Source: Diatrype stigma
Lineage: Eukaryota; Ascomycota; Sordariomycetes; Xylariales; Diatrypaceae
Reading direction: 5' to 3'
Assembly: GCA_022225965.2 (NCBI GenBank)
Contig: JAKJXP020000022.1
Span: forward strand, 186,001-250,000
Length of the DNA stretch: 64,000 nucleotides
Shown: one piece after another, positions 22,309 through 32,710 of the stretch
How the letters are laid out: each line of letters opens with the position of its first letter
Position numbering within the stretch: the first letter of the stretch is position 1
The notes under the pieces: generated by a model
Database searches by the model: none
The model's input: only the letters and a program-made list of their open reading frames with translations
What the model was told of the DNA's origin: nothing
Program-made: the position numbers and the translations under genes

Positions 22309-24465
22309 ATTTGCCCCTAATAAGAAAAAACGATGCCCTTATCGTTAAAAACCAGCTAATATAATAAAGAATTAATAAGTAAGGAAATTAAAATGCTTAA
22401 ATTATATTATTTCTTACGCTATATAGCTGTTTCGTTGCTAAATTCTTTTCGATTGGATTTAAACGACGGTCGATTTTCTTGGATAATGCTTTGTTTTAAA
22501 CTAACGGATAACGACAATGCAATCGATATAACGGTTCGAAATAACCGTCGAATCGTAAAACCTGTTACCGTAAAAGGAAAAGATTAATTAATAATCGATA
22601 AGCTTAAAGTCGCAAATGCCGCTTCGAAATAAGGAAATTTCGGTAATAATAGCGGCAACGATAATACGGATAGTATAAAAATAAACGATGGTTTATGCAA
22701 ATCCGTAAGTTTTGCTTTTAAGGCGTCGATTTAAATTTATAGGCGTATTTTGCTTTAAATTAATATAAAATGCAATTTAAAATTAATTATAATATCGATA
22801 TATTAAGCAAATACGAAATCGGTTTATAAGGTTTAATTAAGTTATTTAAATATTTCGAATAAATCGTTAATACGGCCTTATTTATTTGTTATGTCGACAT
22901 TTATTTAATCGAACGAAGTTTCGACGTTTTATAAATCTGCCTTAATAACGGCGAATCGTTAATTATTTAAAACGGGAAATTGGGCCGTTTGAAATGGTTA
23001 TTAAAAATTAATCGAAGCAATTTATTGCTTATTTTGGACCATGTGTTGTTAAAAAAAAGGGATACGTCGGTTCTTTTCCGGCTAAACGAGCCAAATTAAA
23101 CCATATTTTCGCAATCGTATAGTAATGGTTTCGAATATAATTTTAAATTCTTTTTAACCGTTATCGTAAAGTCGTAATGCTTTAAATTTATCGATAAAAA
23201 ACAGAAACACATTAATTTAAATTTATTAATAAGTTATATTTACGGCCTTATCGACTTTAATTAAAGTACCGATAATTTTATAATAAAGCATGGTTTTATT
23301 CGAATTAAAATTAAATAAAATACGCGCGAAAAATTTTAAAACTTTTTGCGTAAACGTATAAGGTTAAGGCAAAACGATATCGAATACGGCGCCGTAATAA
23401 TTTTTTATCGTCGTTGCTTCGTTAACGATCGCTAGGTCGTTAGGTAGAAGTTTGCGTTGCTTTTTAGCCATAAACATAGGTGCCTAATTAATAATAGCCA
23501 TAAATTCGGCTAAGTATTGTTTAAACATTCTGCTTAACGATGCTAACGAACATTAGTCGTCTCCTTTTACGAACTTCGTTAACGTTATTTACGGAAAATC
23601 CTCGATTATACTTATAACTATAACCGACAGCCTTATATTGCTACCGATCGAAAAACCATTTCGATTAATCGATTACTTTAAGCTATTAATGCCAAGCGCG
23701 AAATTCTTAATATTAATTCAGATTTCCTTTAACTTTAAAACTAAATTATAATAAGGCTATTTTATCGATTTAATTTAAAAGCTTATTTTAAATCAAATTA
23801 AACGAAACTTAGCATTTCGACCGGCAAATTGCGTTATATTATTATTCGAGTTTTACGACGAATTGTTATAAAAAATAACCGATAAGAATTTTCGTTAATT
23901 TTGCATTTTACGCTTATGTAATTTCGACGTTTTCGATTTTATATACGGGGCTAATTATATCGGTTTTACGCGTTTATTATTTTATTTTATGCATTATTAT
24001 ATTTTATATAAACGTTAAAAACTTCGACGATATTTATAAGGCTGTCTTAAATATTAAGCCTTTTATATTTAATATTATAAACGTTACGGTAATTTATAGC
24101 TAATTATTAAATTATTTTATTCTTTTTATACTATTACGATCGATCTTATTATAGCCTTGCCATTAACGAAAGACAAATTCGACGCATATATGTCGTCGAC
24201 GTATAAATTTTCGAAATAAACATCGTTAATTTCCGATAAAACAATTTAAATAACAGTAAATTAAGCAAATGTTTTATTCGACCGCTTTTGCATTACAAAC
24301 TAAGACATACTTAAAGTCGTTATATTTAATCGTAACTTTAAATTTTTAACCGCTTTATAAAAGGCCATTTAAATAAAATTAAGTATTAAATTATTATATA
24401 TTACGGCATATTACCCATAAGAAGACGGTTAAAGCGAAATTATTAATTAGAAAATGCTATTAATT

Positions 24466-24575
24466 TGTTATATATGTAATGCTCTAAGGGCTTGATATTG
24501 TATTCTCTAGGTATCGATAAGTATCGATACGCCTGTTTATTTATGTATACTAGCTAAGTGGGGTGTCACGTGACA
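24466..24575. repeat. Right LTR of small element (nearly unmutated)
   Basis: 110 bases, opening TGTTATATATG and ending GTGTCACGTGACA. Only about three sites look mutated relative to the left LTR. It is directly followed by TGGCA and a short ATGGCRC tandem stretch to about 24625. Confidence 0.85.
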
Positions 24576-24627
24576 TGGCATATGATATGGCGCATGGCGC
24601 ATGGCACATGGCACATGGCACATAGGC
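24576..24627. repeat. ATGGCAC short tandem stretch
   Basis: Imperfect heptamer repeats (ATGGCAC/ATGGCGC/ATGGCAT) immediately right of the LTR. They contain the TGGCA word used as the target duplication. Confidence 0.7.
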
Positions 24628-24701
24628 CAAACTATGTAACCAGGTAAGTTTGAACCCTACCAACAGGGTTCTAGATCGGCCTTATAAAGGAGCCCATCCC
24701 C

Positions 24702-25853
24702 TTGCGTCTGGTAGGCAAAGCTTTCGCAATGTTCAAACGGGTATTCTATCTCACGCTCGATTCCAACATGGCAGATGCACCGAGGGACTCAGGGGTCTCG
24801 CTCAGCGCGTTCTTCGATCGCTGCAAGCTCCCCTCCAGTGTAAAAGATGAGTGCGACGCGTTCGTGAAATCGAAATTTCCCGAGTCCTGCCGGCCCTGTC
24901 CGTTCCAGGGCTATTGCTCCTACACGGTCCGTGTCGGAGACGAGACTGTCGTCCAGTTCAGACCTGTCTCTCATAGGCTCGATCTCGACGTGATGAGAAC
25001 GGCCTGCGAGGTCTTCGGGGCGCTTGCTCCCGACACAGCTTACTTGGGCGAACTGGGGCAGACCGGTCTACATATCTATTCCATGAGAAAGCTGCCAGGG
25101 GTCTCGCTTTTAGACCTTCGGGCGGATGGCACCTTAACGTACAAATCAAGAAGGGAGACTATAATCAAGGATTTTGCTCGTATACAAGCTAGGAGCTGGC
25201 AGCATGCGAAAGCTTCTGTCGATGTCGTGGTGAAAAGGACGGTAGGGGCATCGCTCAGTTGGCGCCTTGAGCTGATGACCGGTCTTCCTCATCGATTCCA
25301 GCATATTGTCAAATCAATCTCAGCTAACTTGCGAGACATCGAAAACTTGCCGTGGGTATTCAGCCATGGCGACCTGCTCCCTTCCAATATCATGGTATGC
25401 CCGAAGACCGGAAGCATTTCTGGGCTGCTCGACTGGGTCGAGGCGGAATACCTTCCGTTCGGTGTTGGCATGTACGGCCTCGAGGAGCTTCTCGGGGAAG
25501 ATCAAAACGGTCGGTTTGTGTACTATCCCGAAGCCAAGCATCTCCGAGGCCTTTTTTGGAGCGAGCTCTTAGCTGCGGCACCGGGAATTTCGCGGGACTC
25601 TGGAAGAGTTGCCCTCGTGAAGAAGGCACAGGCCTTTGGGATACTGCTATGGCATGGGATCGCCTTCGACGATGGAAGACTCGACCGAATTGTCGAAGCG
25701 GGCAAGGATGACACAGAGATCGAGCGGCTTGACGCCTTTCTTCTATCCCCGCAAGCATCCCGCGCAAGGAGACGGCGAGGCATCGAGATAGCCCTGAGAT
25801 CACGCATTAAATCGATTCGCGGTTCGTCGCTTGGGAAGTTGCTAGCAGCGTGA
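24702..25853 (+). CDS. Aminoglycoside phosphotransferase (APH) family kinase-like protein
   Basis: Single frame, up to 383 residues. The family catalytic loop HGDLLPSN is at residues 222-229 (catalytic Asp 224, metal-binding Asn 229). The second metal-binding Asp is at 244 in GLLDWVEAEY, replacing the DFG of protein kinases. The more natural starts are the Met codons at 24729 or 24768 (MADAPRDSG); the upstream Met at 24702 is nearest to the element. Fungal APH-domain proteins are abundant and mostly uncharacterised; small-molecule or choline/fructosamine-type kinase activity is possible, but the substrate is unknown. It is the first of three plus-strand accessory genes directly right of the LTR element. 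Normal GC content shows no RIP spill-over. Confidence 0.78.
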   Translation: MRLVGKAFAMFKRVFYLTLDSNMADAPRDSGVSLSAFFDRCKLPSSVKDECDAFVKSKFPESCRPCPFQGYCSYTVRVGDETVVQFRPVSHRLDLDVMRTACEVFGALAPDTAYLGELGQTGLHIYSMRKLPGVSLLDLRADGTLTYKSRRETIIKDFARIQARSWQHAKASVDVVVKRTVGASLSWRLELMTGLPHRFQHIVKSISANLRDIENLPWVFSHGDLLPSNIMVCPKTGSISGLLDWVEAEYLPFGVGMYGLEELLGEDQNGRFVYYPEAKHLRGLFWSELLAAAPGISRDSGRVALVKKAQAFGILLWHGIAFDDGRLDRIVEAGKDDTEIERLDAFLLSPQASRARRRRGIEIALRSRIKSIRGSSLGKLLAA

Positions 25854-26630
25854 GTTTGATACGAATATGGTCCGAATTCAGATGGTCAGTCAAGCCCCGG
25901 AACTCCTAAATTTTATGAGCCCTGGTCATGGAGATTTGTACATCGATATAGGCGGTGCGAGATGGTACCATGTCATGTCATGATTAATAACTCCCAGTGT
26001 CCCAAGATGGTAGTACGATAAGCTCAGCGTCGGTTCTCCAAGAAAGCGATTTACCGTATATCAGCTTGACCTATTGGAGCTATTCATAGTAACCTTTCAG
26101 TAGGAGTTTGATAAGTTCGCCTTAGACTGTTTCGAGCACAGCACGTGTATGTCGAAATCAGAGCCACCCCTGAGTAAGTTCCATGATCAGCTAGAATCAA
26201 CGCATGTCAAGAAGTACAGGAGGTCTTGGTTTATCACTAGGTCTAAGTGCCCCCTATCAAGCGTCTAATTCGTACTTGAGTTGAAGATGTTGGATCATCG
26301 CCATGTCTCAACGCGAGCGTGCTGACACCGTAGATAGTCATGTGCAACTCAGTTTGATGTACATATACAAGGCTGTGACACGTGATTATTACAATCTAGT
26401 ATTCACTTTACTCGATGAAGCCTGAGATGAGCCTGCCTGTGCTTACAAGGGGTACCTCAGCCTGCTCTTATTAGCTGCTGCGGCTGGTAGTTGCCTATTG
26501 ACCCCGCTCGCTCTCGAACCGATGAAAGGTGAGATCAAACATGGTACGTCTGACACGATATCATATTATCATTATGATCCAAGACTGTCGATTTGAACAG
26601 TAGCAGTGTGATGCTACAGAATTCAAACCA
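25854..26630. other. Intergenic, APH to HET gene
   Basis: 777 bases without a supported gene. It should contain the terminator of the APH gene and the promoter of the HET gene. No repeat stands out. Confidence 0.4.
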
Positions 26631-28683
26631 ATGATAGCAATGCCAGCAACCGAAACCCCTCCTTTTAAACATGAGCAGTTGTCAGCTCAAAACAAACTGG
26701 AAATAAGACTGCTGGAATTGCTCCCCGGTACATTTGAAGATGAGGTAAAAGGCAATATCATCAGAGTGTCACTCCGAGCAGATGAGACAAGACAAGCAAC
26801 AAACCGGCCCAGGGTTACGGAACCCACAGCGCCTCATGAACACGCCAAGGACAGCCCGCTGCCATCGTCCGCAGAGTCTGAGGCCAACTACGAAGCTCTC
26901 TCCTATACATGGGGCACAGGGGCAGCCTCCCAGACCATACGGCTCAATGTGCACTACGCCTTTAAGGTATCCCACCATCTAGAGCTCATACTACGCTATC
27001 TTCGATATGAGAATGAGGCGCGCCGGCTCTGGATCGACGCGATATGCATTGACCAAAAGAATGACACCGAGAAGCAGCATCAGATCCCGATTATGCACAT
27101 GGTCTATGCCCAGGCACAACAGGTCGTAGTCTGGCTTGGGGCACCCTCGGAAGACAGCGCGTTGGCTTTTCAGCTCATCAGGGACCTACACGCCCCTGTG
27201 GTTCCAGGACGTGAAGAAGACATCAGTGATGTGAGAGATTCCAGAACTTGGCCCCTCAGCTTGATATCTCGTGCGCCTCTCAGCCTTCAGCAGATTGAGG
27301 CGTCTCTAGCGTTATACCGCCTTTTGTTAAGGGGCTGGTGGTACCGGGCGTGGATAGTGCAAGAAATCACTTTTGCGAGATCCGTCACTGTACAATGCGG
27401 TTACGAGGCAGTCTCATGGACGCAACTGCGGGTGGCTCTGCACCTAATGCGCTTGAACCACCATGTCATGACAGAAACGACGGATATAGAACTTCGAGGA
27501 CGTGCGGACGACCCATCGCTGGAGAAGAGTTGGCCTGCCGCGGCTATAAACAATGCTTTGGCTCTTGAGTATGATCGTCATCGAATCTTACAGGGCGACC
27601 CATACCTGCTCCGAGAGAACAGCTCTGAGGCAGCTAATCTCTCGTGGGCACTGGGAATCAACAAAGGCAGACTATGTGGGTTCCCACACGACAGAGTCTA
27701 CTCCGTCCTTGGTATTGCAGGGGGCCGCTTCCGCCAGGGACTATCTGCTGACTACAGCCAAACGCCCGAGGAGCATGACCGGCAAGTTGTTCGGGCCTTC
27801 TTCGACATTACCGGCACTCTGGATCTGATCCTCCACTCCCAGCATTCCGTGTGGAACCCATCTAGGTCGTCGTGGACCCCTGACTGGGCAATGTCTGAAC
27901 GAGCGGCTATCCTTCATGTCAACGGTCAGAATCTCAACCCCGATCTTGTTATCCCGGCGCAGAACGTAGAAATGCCCGAAGGCACACCAGTTCTGCATGT
28001 GGACGCACTGAATCTTGGTCTTTTAAAAGAAGTCTACCTGGAGTGCACTAGTGGGTTGCTGGATCCCGTCGCACCATTTTACAAGACAACCCGGAAACCT
28101 ATGCCTGGTTGCGAAGGATTGCCCGGGAAGAAGTCAATCTGGTGGGAGCTTGATAAACGGTATGATGAAGGAAAGCTATACGAATACCCTGAGGATCGCT
28201 TGCCAATCTCCAGTCCTCTCTGGGGGAAACATCTAGAGCTCTTCTTGATCGTGATGGCAGAGAAGTTCTTTCCTGCTGCTCAACGTCATATCGACCCAGG
28301 CCTTCCGCCCCAATATGCAAATGATAAAGCAGTTCCTAGAGGCGCGGAGCGGTCGACGGCTACGCAGCGGCAAGAGTTTGATAACATGAGAATTTGGCTT
28401 ACCATGAGCAGGACCATCGGAATTACAGAGACTGACAGGTGCGATATCCCGCCGACAGATGAATCCGCTACCAAACTGACATCAGTACACCCATAGGCTC
28501 GTAATCGCACCGGACTTCACCGAGCCAGGGGATGTTGCATTCTTGCTCACGGGCTGTTCGAACCCAGTTGTCCTAAGGCCCCGGGTCGATGGAGGTTTCC
28601 AGTTTCTAGGAGAAGCTTTCGTCATGGGCATGTCGGAAGCTGATGTGACGAATGGGGTGTTAAGCCAGGTATCGATCTACTAA
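26631..28683 (+). CDS. HET-domain protein (heterokaryon incompatibility family)
   Basis: Two exons, 26631-28438 and 28497-28683. The 58-base intron has a GTGCGA donor and CATAG acceptor, phase 2. The product is 664 residues. The HET domain starts at about residue 87 with YEALSYTWG, continues with LWIDAICIDQKN (about 133) and the VWLGAPSEDS segment, and ends near residue 250. Exon 2 supplies the conserved C-terminal signature of HET proteins, GDVAFLLTGCSNPVVLRP followed by FQFLGEAFVMG, which an intronless reading would lose. HET domains are TIR-related and trigger cell death after non-self recognition in fungi. No NACHT, ankyrin or WD repeat follows, so this is a stand-alone HET protein whose partner, if any, must be encoded elsewhere. 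The next gene downstream is a DUF2235 protein on the same strand. Confidence 0.88.
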
Positions 28684-29226
28684 CAAGAGCCTTTCGATAC
28701 ACATCAGCACTTGTGTGTCGGAAATGCTATTGAGTTTCAGATAGAAAGTAAAATATCTCCCAGCCAGTAATGGTTTTTGAATTCTCTATTTTCTCTGTAT
28801 TTTCGACGCAGTCTCGGCTACATGGCTCACCCCTGTAATTGTTGACGGTACTGCTCATACCTAGGTACGCGAGGGAAAGAGTCACCACAGATAAATATGA
28901 GATATTCAACCTTGAGCGGCAGTATCGGCCAGGCAGCCGCGTACATGGGCACCTCGTTCCTACCTATCAAGGTCTGATAATATCGCGATGTTTCAGAGAC
29001 CCAACGACCTTAGGTAATCCTTGAATCACAGCTCTGTGGCCTGTCTGGGATATGCTTAGAAGAACAACACTACACACCTTTTTTACCTACCTACACCTAA
29101 ACAGTAGCCAGACAGACCGCCCCTATTATATATTATTTACCGACTCTGGTATTTCCTAAGTAGTACTGGGCACTTGTAGGAGCATACACAACCTCTCCGC
29201 CTGTATCCCTTCCTTGTGGTCCAATC
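28684..29226. other. Intergenic, HET to DUF2235 gene
   Basis: 543 bases, no gene seen. TACCTAGGTA is at 28858. It should carry the DUF2235 promoter. Confidence 0.4.
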
Positions 29227-31352
29227 ATGGGTTCCACGTCCACCATGACAAAGAAGCGCATCCTTGTGTGCTGTGATGGTACATGGCAGAACTCGTAAGA
29301 TCCATGACGGCTTGTCTGTTAGGGGATACTGACATCCGCAGTGACAATGGCTATGAAAAGGGATCCTTCCACAGAATCCCAACGCTCCAAGTTCCATCGA
29401 ATGTGACTCGGATTTCAAGGCTATTCAAAATGACATGTTCCGACGGAACCTTTCAGACTATCTTCTACCATTCCGGTGTCGGTTCTACCCCGACCCTACT
29501 TTCACAACTGCTCGGTGGTGCATTCGGTGTCGGAATTGCAGAGGTCGGAGTTCATACAACTTTCTCTAAATTCACAGCTGCTGACTTCGCGTTAGAATAT
29601 TCGGGAGGTGTACTCGTACATTTGCGCAAACTATGTGGACGGCGACGAAATTGTTCTTGTTGGTTTCAGTCGCGGAGCTTATACGGCTAGAGCAGTTGCT
29701 GGGATGATATCCGATCTCGGCTTACTGACCCGAGACGGAATGGAATACTTCTATCCGGTCTTCAAAGATATGCAGAACTGGATGGACCCCGGATATGAGG
29801 ATGAATTTCCCCAGCTACCGTTTGAAAACAAACCCAAAGGCCCTCATGCAAAAGAAGAGTATAGAACGAGGCTGGTTCAGGTAATTATAGCTATCATGTC
29901 CCAGGAAACTGATCATGGTTAATCAGTCTAGGCCAACCTCACCCGTGTTCGGTATGGCGGGGAGGGGGGAGACTCGATCAAAGTCAAGGCTGTCGGTACG
30001 AAGATCCGACATGATTCATGACTTGAAGACCTTGACCCTGATGTCTCGAATAGCCGTTTAGGACACTGTAGGCTGTCTTGGCATTCCAGACATTGACCTC
30101 CTATCTCGGTTCGGAATCCAGCTGACACACAACGAATAAGTACCCCCGTCCATAGCCGTCTCCGACCTACTAACCATGACCACATTCAAGTGGTACAACA
30201 CGACACTGTCCACGCAGGTCGAGCACGGTTTCCACGCTCTCGCCTTAGATGAATCCCGCAATGCATTCGGTCCCACATTATGGGAAAGATTGCCTGAGCA
30301 AAGAGATTCCACCGATCTTCGACAGGTTTGGTTTCCCGGAAGTCATATAAACGTCGGGGGCGGAGAGAAAGACCAAGGTGTTTCGAATATCACACTTGCT
30401 TGTAAGTCAACTTCGCGCTCTACACATGGCGCCCTGGCCTTGTATGGCCATGTCACTCACATCTCCTGTAGGGATGATGGACCAACTTGCTTCTATCGGC
30501 TGTGAATTTCAGGAGGACTCAATCGACAAGATCCACAGCCGAAATATTGAGTACTACAAGAAATTACAGCCCGTACACAAGTCAGGATTCTTTGGGCGCT
30601 GGTTCAGTTATTTCGTGTTAAAGGCACAAACAAAAGAGAGACCTTGGGCTCTGAAACCAATCTGGGAGGGGAACAAACCAATTCGGCCCTGGTCTCTCCA
30701 CACTACCGTTGCTGTCGATAATTTGCTATACAGAATCATAGGCGTGAAAGCCCGGGAACCTGGACTATACAAGAAGATAAATCCTCAAACGGGTCGTCCC
30801 ACACAGGACTTCCTTGTGGACACCAACGAGCGAATTCATCCCAGCGTCCGTGTACGCCTTGCGTGCGAAGGTCTAGGTCCCAACGACTCCGGACTTTGGC
30901 ATTGCCCCTCCTTGCTTAAAGATTGGCGGCCACGCCTGGTAAACATTAACGTTCACGACCCTGTTTCTAAGAATGCTTCTTGGGGCCCTTCTTGGGCCAA
31001 GGCTGAAGGCCGATCGCACGAGGCCATCGCTAAGAACGAGATACAACCAAACTCAGGTAACGAAGCGCCCGAAGACATTGATATTTGTGTCACTCTCGAC
31101 CGTAAAGCTACCCCCCTTCGCTGGGTTTGGGAGTATGTTGGGAAGGGAGCACATGCGCCCTACGAGACAACTATGGTTGAGGAGAAGATGGGTCCTTTCG
31201 AAATACACTTGTTGAATCTGGCCCGGGGCAGTGTTCCCGTACACGAGTTTGCGAAGAAGCAGGACGCCTCCGATTTCAAGGCCGTCAAGCGCTTAGTCAC
31301 CAAGTCAAGCTTCTTCAAAGCCATCTGGAAGGGAAATCCGACAAGTGAGTAG
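29227..31352 (+). pseudogene. DUF2235 (Tle1-like alpha/beta hydrolase) gene, possibly disrupted
   Basis: Predicted exons are 29227-29294, 29342-29543, 29596-29880, 29932-about 29991, 30062-30136, 30191-30401 and 30472-31352. The start CCDGTWQN, the nucleophile elbow GFSRGAYTAR in exon 3, the Asp in DTVGCLGIPD and the His in GFHALALDE are the DUF2235 signature and its likely Ser-Asp-His triad. This domain is shared with bacterial type VI phospholipase effectors of the Tle1 group. Two junctions are faulty. The phrase usually read VGxWDTVG lacks its first four residues unless a weak GTCGGT donor is used. After THNE the frame meets TAA exactly where the next donor would be. Either unusual splicing, assembly errors or decay explains this. 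A strong GTGAGT right at the end (31345) may be a further donor. I lean to a decaying or mis-assembled copy. Confidence 0.6.
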
Positions 31353-31821
31353 TGGGGAATGAGCCAAGATGACGGATTGAAGACGACCTGGAAGGCTGTA
31401 CCTGTCGAGACTCTTATCGTGATGCTATACAGTCGTAGCAATACATTGTATCTCTCCTGCAAGCTATTGTCTTGCGGTGATAATCCCTCCTTGTTGTCGT
31501 AAATGATCTACCTGCGAATCAAAATCGTGCAAACTCAATCGAACTGCTGAGGCCGACGGTGATCGATTGGAACCAGAGTTGGGGGGCTGTTGGGTGATCC
31601 CACAATTCGGTAGATGACATCACGTGAAACAGGCATCAACGTTAAAACCTCGAACTGAAGACTTTCTAGGCTAACTACCACATCCGATAAAGATAAATAA
31701 GTGTTGGTTCCATGAGGCGATGACTTGTTTCATTGTTCTAACGCCATTTGATTAATAGTGGCTAGGGCAAAGGCTAACCCAACCTTTCTCCCAAACATCG
31801 ATCGTAGAAAACGCCGCGAAG
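31353..31821. other. Intergenic, DUF2235 to ARL2
   Basis: 469 bases with no gene recognised. It is the probable ARL2 promoter. Confidence 0.4.
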
Positions 31822-32710
31822 ATGTTGTCGATCCTCCGGAAGGCGCGGTTGAAGGATAAGGAGATGCGGATTTTGATGCTGTAGGGCCTTGAATCATTCA
31901 ATCAAACATCGCCAACCACCGAGCTGAGACCCGCTAACGTTCAATTCCAGCGGGCTTGACAACGCGGGCAAAACTACGATTGTGAAGAAGGTCATGAACG
32001 AGGACGTCAATACCGTCAGTCCGACGCTAGGGTTCATCATCAAGACGATTGATTATGACGGGTGAGCGATCTGCCGTTTACTAGTTACTTGCAGCAATTG
32101 CCTCACTTGCTTATAACCATGGAAAGAGGGCTAATGTTGTGGTTGTGATGGTTGTGATAGATACAAGCTGAATATTTGTAAGCAGTCCTGAATAGCTTGG
32201 AGCGCTACGAGGGATGTCGGTCAAGCTCACAGAACGTTGCCAAAAAGGGGATGTCGGCGGGCAGAAGACGCTGCGGTCGTACTGGCGCAACTACTTCGAG
32301 AAGACGGACGCGCTGATCTGGGTCGTGGACGCGACGGACCGACTGCGCATCGACGACTGTCGGGAGGAGCTGCACGGGCTCTTGCAGGAAGAGGTTCGTG
32401 TTTACCTACGTTGCATGGCTATTTTATCCTTCTTTATGATCTATGTTCCCCCTGGTTATCGGATGGCTAACTGAACAATGCGCGCGCGGCATGGTAGCGA
32501 CTTTCCGGGGCCAGCCTCCTAGTCTTCGCGAACAAGACCGACGTCAGGGGCTGCATGGACGAAGCTGAGATACTGGACGGCCTGCAGCTCAAGGCCATCC
32601 GGACCCATCGCTGGCACATCCTCCGGTGCAGCGCCATGACGGGCGAGAACCTCAGGGAGGGCCTTGCTTGGGTCGTGGAGGATGCCAAGGCTAGACTCTT
32701 CCTCTATTGA
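31822..32710 (+). CDS. ARL2: ADP-ribosylation-factor-like GTPase ARL2
   Basis: Five exons: 31822-31880, 31951-32061, 32161-32177, 32248-32393 and 32498-32710. All junctions are GT-AG and in phase, giving 181 residues (family about 184). The P-loop GLDNAGKTT is at 21-29, the switch-I Thr at 45, WDVGGQ at 63-68 and NKTD at 123-126, followed by the CSAMTGE base-binding loop. It starts [18 protein letters not shown], close to Arl2, and lacks the Gly2 needed for myristoylation. ARL2 works with tubulin cofactors in tubulin folding and microtubule biogenesis (Alp41 in fission yeast). Exon 3 is only 17 bases. The motif set makes the ARL family certain; ARL2 over ARL3 rests on the N terminus and the [10 protein letters not shown] segment. 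Confidence 0.92.

Larger units (their letters stand above)
22199..24575. mobile_element. Small non-autonomous LTR retroelement (TRIM/LARD-like), RIP-mutated
   Basis: 2,377 bases bounded by two 110-base direct repeats. Each shows a TGTCA start and TGACA end (one base of each pair altered in one or the other copy), and both outer edges abut the same 5 bases, TGGCA (22194-22198 and 24576-24580), as expected of an integrase target duplication. The interior of 2.16 kb is very AT-rich, has no frame longer than about 65 codons and shows no recognisable gag or pol. It is too short for a full Gypsy or Copia coding region, so it was probably non-autonomous or internally deleted. All 18 LTR differences in a hand alignment are C/T or G/A transitions, the signature of RIP. 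Orientation and superfamily cannot be assigned. Confidence 0.85.

Noticed and set aside
22393..22587. 64-codon frame inside the small element as a gag remnant
   Set aside because: No convincing match to gag; kept only as unassigned interior sequence.
24180..24235. LYVDDIYAS-like reading on the minus strand of the small element, resembling a reverse-transcriptase box
   Set aside because: Surrounding residues do not match the Copia or Gypsy context, and the CpG-rich GTCGACGAC string can produce it by chance.
24702..31352. Secondary-metabolite cluster
   Set aside because: No polyketide synthase, NRPS, terpene cyclase, P450 or transporter accompanies these genes.
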